Assembly (NCBI RefSeq): GCF_050624435.1
Contig: NC_134541.1
Span: 103,164,805 to 103,228,804, forward strand
Source of the DNA: Tenrec ecaudatus
Lineage: Eukaryota; Chordata; Mammalia; Afrosoricida; Tenrecidae
DNA: 64,000 nucleotides
Direction of reading: 5' to 3'
The notes beneath the pieces were generated by a model. It made no database searches and was not told the origin of the DNA. It saw only the letters and a program-made list of their open reading frames with translations. Positions 62,120 to 64,000 of the stretch are shown here, one piece after another. How positions within the stretch are numbered: the first letter of the stretch is position 1; every line of letters starts with the position of its first letter. Made by a program: the position numbers and the translations under genes.

Positions 62120-62580
62120 TCCTCTTCCTGTGGTCCTTTGTTATGGTTTGGGGGGTGCCCTTTGTTATGTTAATGAGCCCTCACCCAAGTTGGATGTGTC
62201 TCACTTTTGAGATGTAAAAGGGACTGCCAAGGCACAGATGGGGTCACACTGGTGCTCTGTGGAGACTTCCCTGGGACCCAAGGAAGAAAGGCTGACTTGG
62301 CTGTGGTTTGTCCCCCATAGCTGACAGAGAAAACTCTGCTGTTGTCTGGTGAGGGGCTTGCTTTGGCTGGCCCTTCAGTCCACCTTCAGTGGCGCCCTTA
62401 TCCAGCTGTTGGTCTTTCTTGTCTCCCCACCTCCCCCCTGGCTATTTTTTTCTTTCCTATTTTTTCCCCTATAGACTTCAAGCTCCTAAACGGTGAGATG
62501 CAAATATCTGTTTGTTGAAGCCACCCCGTGTGGCATTCCTGTGTCCGCAGCCCATGAGAGAACCAAGACACCTCACACTG
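62120..62580 (+). mobile_element. MaLR-like LTR
   Basis: 'TGTTATGTTAATGAGCCCTC', 'GAGGGGCTTGCTTTGGCTGG', 'GTTTGTTGAAGCCACCCCGT' and the end GAGAGAACCAAGACA follow the layout of mammalian MLT-type LTRs. No target duplication identified. Confidence 0.55.
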
Positions 62581-62783
62581 CCCAGTGCGGCCCTGGGGTT
62601 GCACACCTCTGACCTGGTAGTCAGCTGTGTCCAGAACAGGAATCAGCAAGGCCCCAACCTCCTGACCTTTCAGCGGCCAAATGCTTATGTGGGTTTCCTT
62701 TGTTTCCAAAACCATTCCCTGCAGGGGAAAGAGAAAGGAAATGAGCCCCATTGGTATGCCCCAGTGCAGAAGACCCACCCACC

Positions 62784-62786
<3 letters not shown>

Positions 62787-62826
<40 letters not shown>
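62787..62826. repeat. (AC)20 microsatellite
   Basis: Twenty AC units, followed by shorter CACACA runs to 62870. Confidence 0.95.
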
Positions 62827-62828
<2 letters not shown>

Positions 62829-63669
62829 CAATGGACCCCCTACAGAAACACACACATACACACACCCCAACCCACCCTCCCGCAGCCTGGTATTGAGGAA
62901 GCCACTGGGCACTCACAAAGGCTATTCCCACCTCACAGTTTCCACACGTCTGCGAGTCAATTAGGAATCCCCAATCTCGTCAATCTTGGCATTCTTATTG
63001 CTGCAATAAAAGAAAGGACGAGTCAGCGCACACCCGTGTCCCTAAGAGCCCATGGCTGTGTGTTCTTGGGCTCCAGAGGCAACAGCTGCTCTTTCATAAT
63101 GACGGCTCCAAGACTGGCAGATCTGTCATTCCAGATGGCTCCAGGGCAGGCAATTGTGCCAGGGAGGGGAGACCCAGGAGGATTCCAGGGAGAGGGCACG
63201 GAAAGCCATCTCCTGTGACTGTCCTGCCATCACCACTGTCTTCAGGGTGCTGCTTGCACACGGGCCTTCTAAGCCCCCTGCCCCGTTCCCTTTCTCTGCT
63301 CACAGCTGCCCCCAGACAAACACCACCCAGTCCCATCTCCCATGTGGTTGGGTCCCCAAGGCCTGTCTCACCACCAGCTTGCTCTTCATGAGCTGCCTGG
63401 AAATGGACCGGTGTGGAGACGGAATGGAGATAGCTAATGAGAAACAACGCTGAGCCCCAGGGCACACCCACTAGGCGGCTGCCATGGAAATCAGTTTAAA
63501 CAGAGAAATAGTAAGTGTGCACAAGGACGTGGCCAGCCCAGAATCCTAACATGGCTGGTGGGAGGGATAGGGCTTAAAATAGTACAGCCACTGGGAAAAG
63601 CCATTTGCCCGTGACGCAAAAGGTCCACCATAGATCCAACTGCCATCTGCCCTTGCAGTTGTACTTCTG
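62827..63669. other. Unassigned stretch
   Basis: No recognised repeat or exon; overlapping frames on both strands up to 155 aa start in or cross the AC tract. Confidence 0.4.
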
Positions 63670-64000
63670 TTGGTACTGCTGTTGGGCTGCAGCTCATGTG
63701 CACGGTAGAACAAAACACCGCCTGGTCCTGCGCCATCCTTGGGAGGTCTGGTTGCATTGTGGTTACTACAATCCTAAAAGTTGGCAGTTCGAAACCACCA
63801 GTCACGCCACTGAAGAAAGACACTCCGGTAAAGAGTGACAGTCTCAGAAACCCACAAGGCAGTCCCTCCCTGCCCAATAGGGTCGCTATGAGTTGGCATC
63901 GACTTGCTGGCAATGAGAGTGGTCCTTCGGTCCTGTGCCATCCTCACAACTGTTCTTGTGTTCGAGCCCATTGTTGAGCCACTGTGTCAAGCCAGCTGGA
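63670..64000 (-). mobile_element. RTE LINE 3' fragment, runs off window
   Basis: 'GTAGAACAAAACACCGCCTG' then an AfroSINE, resuming 'CCTGTGCCATCCTCACAACT', 'GTTCGAGCCCATTGTTGAGC', 'CACTGTGTCAAGCC' up to the window end. Confidence 0.85.
63724..63944 (+). mobile_element. AfroSINE inserted in RTE, 16-bp TSD
   Basis: SINE 63740-63928 between GGTCCTGCGCCATCCT (63724-63739) and GGTCCTGTGCCATCCT (63929-63944), 15 of 16 identical. 'GGTCTGGTTGCATTGTGGTT' head, 'GGCAGTTCGAAACCACCAGT' B-box, 'TAGGGTCGCTATGAGTTGGC' tail. Confidence 0.9.

Overview
This window looks like a stretch of placental-mammal nuclear DNA from an afrotherian, most probably a tenrec (Echinops telfairi or a close relative). The evidence is the repeats: many tRNA-derived AfroSINEs ending in a 'gtcgctatgagtcggcatcgactc'-type tail cut here to its core 'GAGTCGGCATCGACTC', BovB-related RTE LINEs sharing that tail, Afrotherian L1 3' ends, and two non-autonomous SPIN hAT elements (17860-18018, 23071-23263). 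AfroSINE plus SPIN together is a combination I know only from tenrec. The species call is an inference; the repeat identities are read from the sequence.

I find no functional protein-coding gene, tRNA, rRNA, CRISPR array or prokaryotic-style feature. The longest open frames (252 aa at 13166-13924, 197 aa at 44487-45080, 189 aa at 9167-9736, 179 aa at 52838-53377) are antisense to, or run across, retrotransposons. The only recognisable protein homology is decayed RTE reverse transcriptase (2199-3240, 3789-4124, 26540-27560, 29893-30192) and L1 ORF2 (4540-4893, 19660-20140, 32263-34700).

Layout: 1-10275 is dominated by young L1 3' ends (1-755, 6494-8335, 8582-9925) and an RTE copy carrying an unidentified retro-insert. 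10440-25000 is dense in AfroSINEs and RTE 3' fragments, with the two SPIN copies and a GT minisatellite. 25000-36350 holds a plus-strand RTE, a near-complete minus-strand RTE (28695-30445) and a nested L1 block (32263-35720) that contains a mariner-type MITE and another L1 3' end. 36350-48250 is sparser and has the best candidates for unique conserved non-coding DNA, together with LTRs and a third hAT element. 48760-64000 contains a long L1 3' end, paired AfroSINEs and three solo LTRs with target-site duplications.

The main pattern is a layered record of insertions. Target-site duplications can be read directly for many elements: L1 into MIR, SPIN into L1, AfroSINE into RTE, LTR into RTE, MITE and L1 into L1. 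This gives a relative order of activity: MIR and MaLR-like repeats oldest, then RTE and old L1, then LTRs, young L1 ends, AfroSINE and DNA transposons. A recurrent TG...CA element of 430-560 bp with 5-bp duplications (47747-48242, 57107-57537, 40087-40645 and fragments) behaves as a solo-LTR family that I cannot name. Coordinates of elements without a visible duplication are approximate, to about 10-20 bases.
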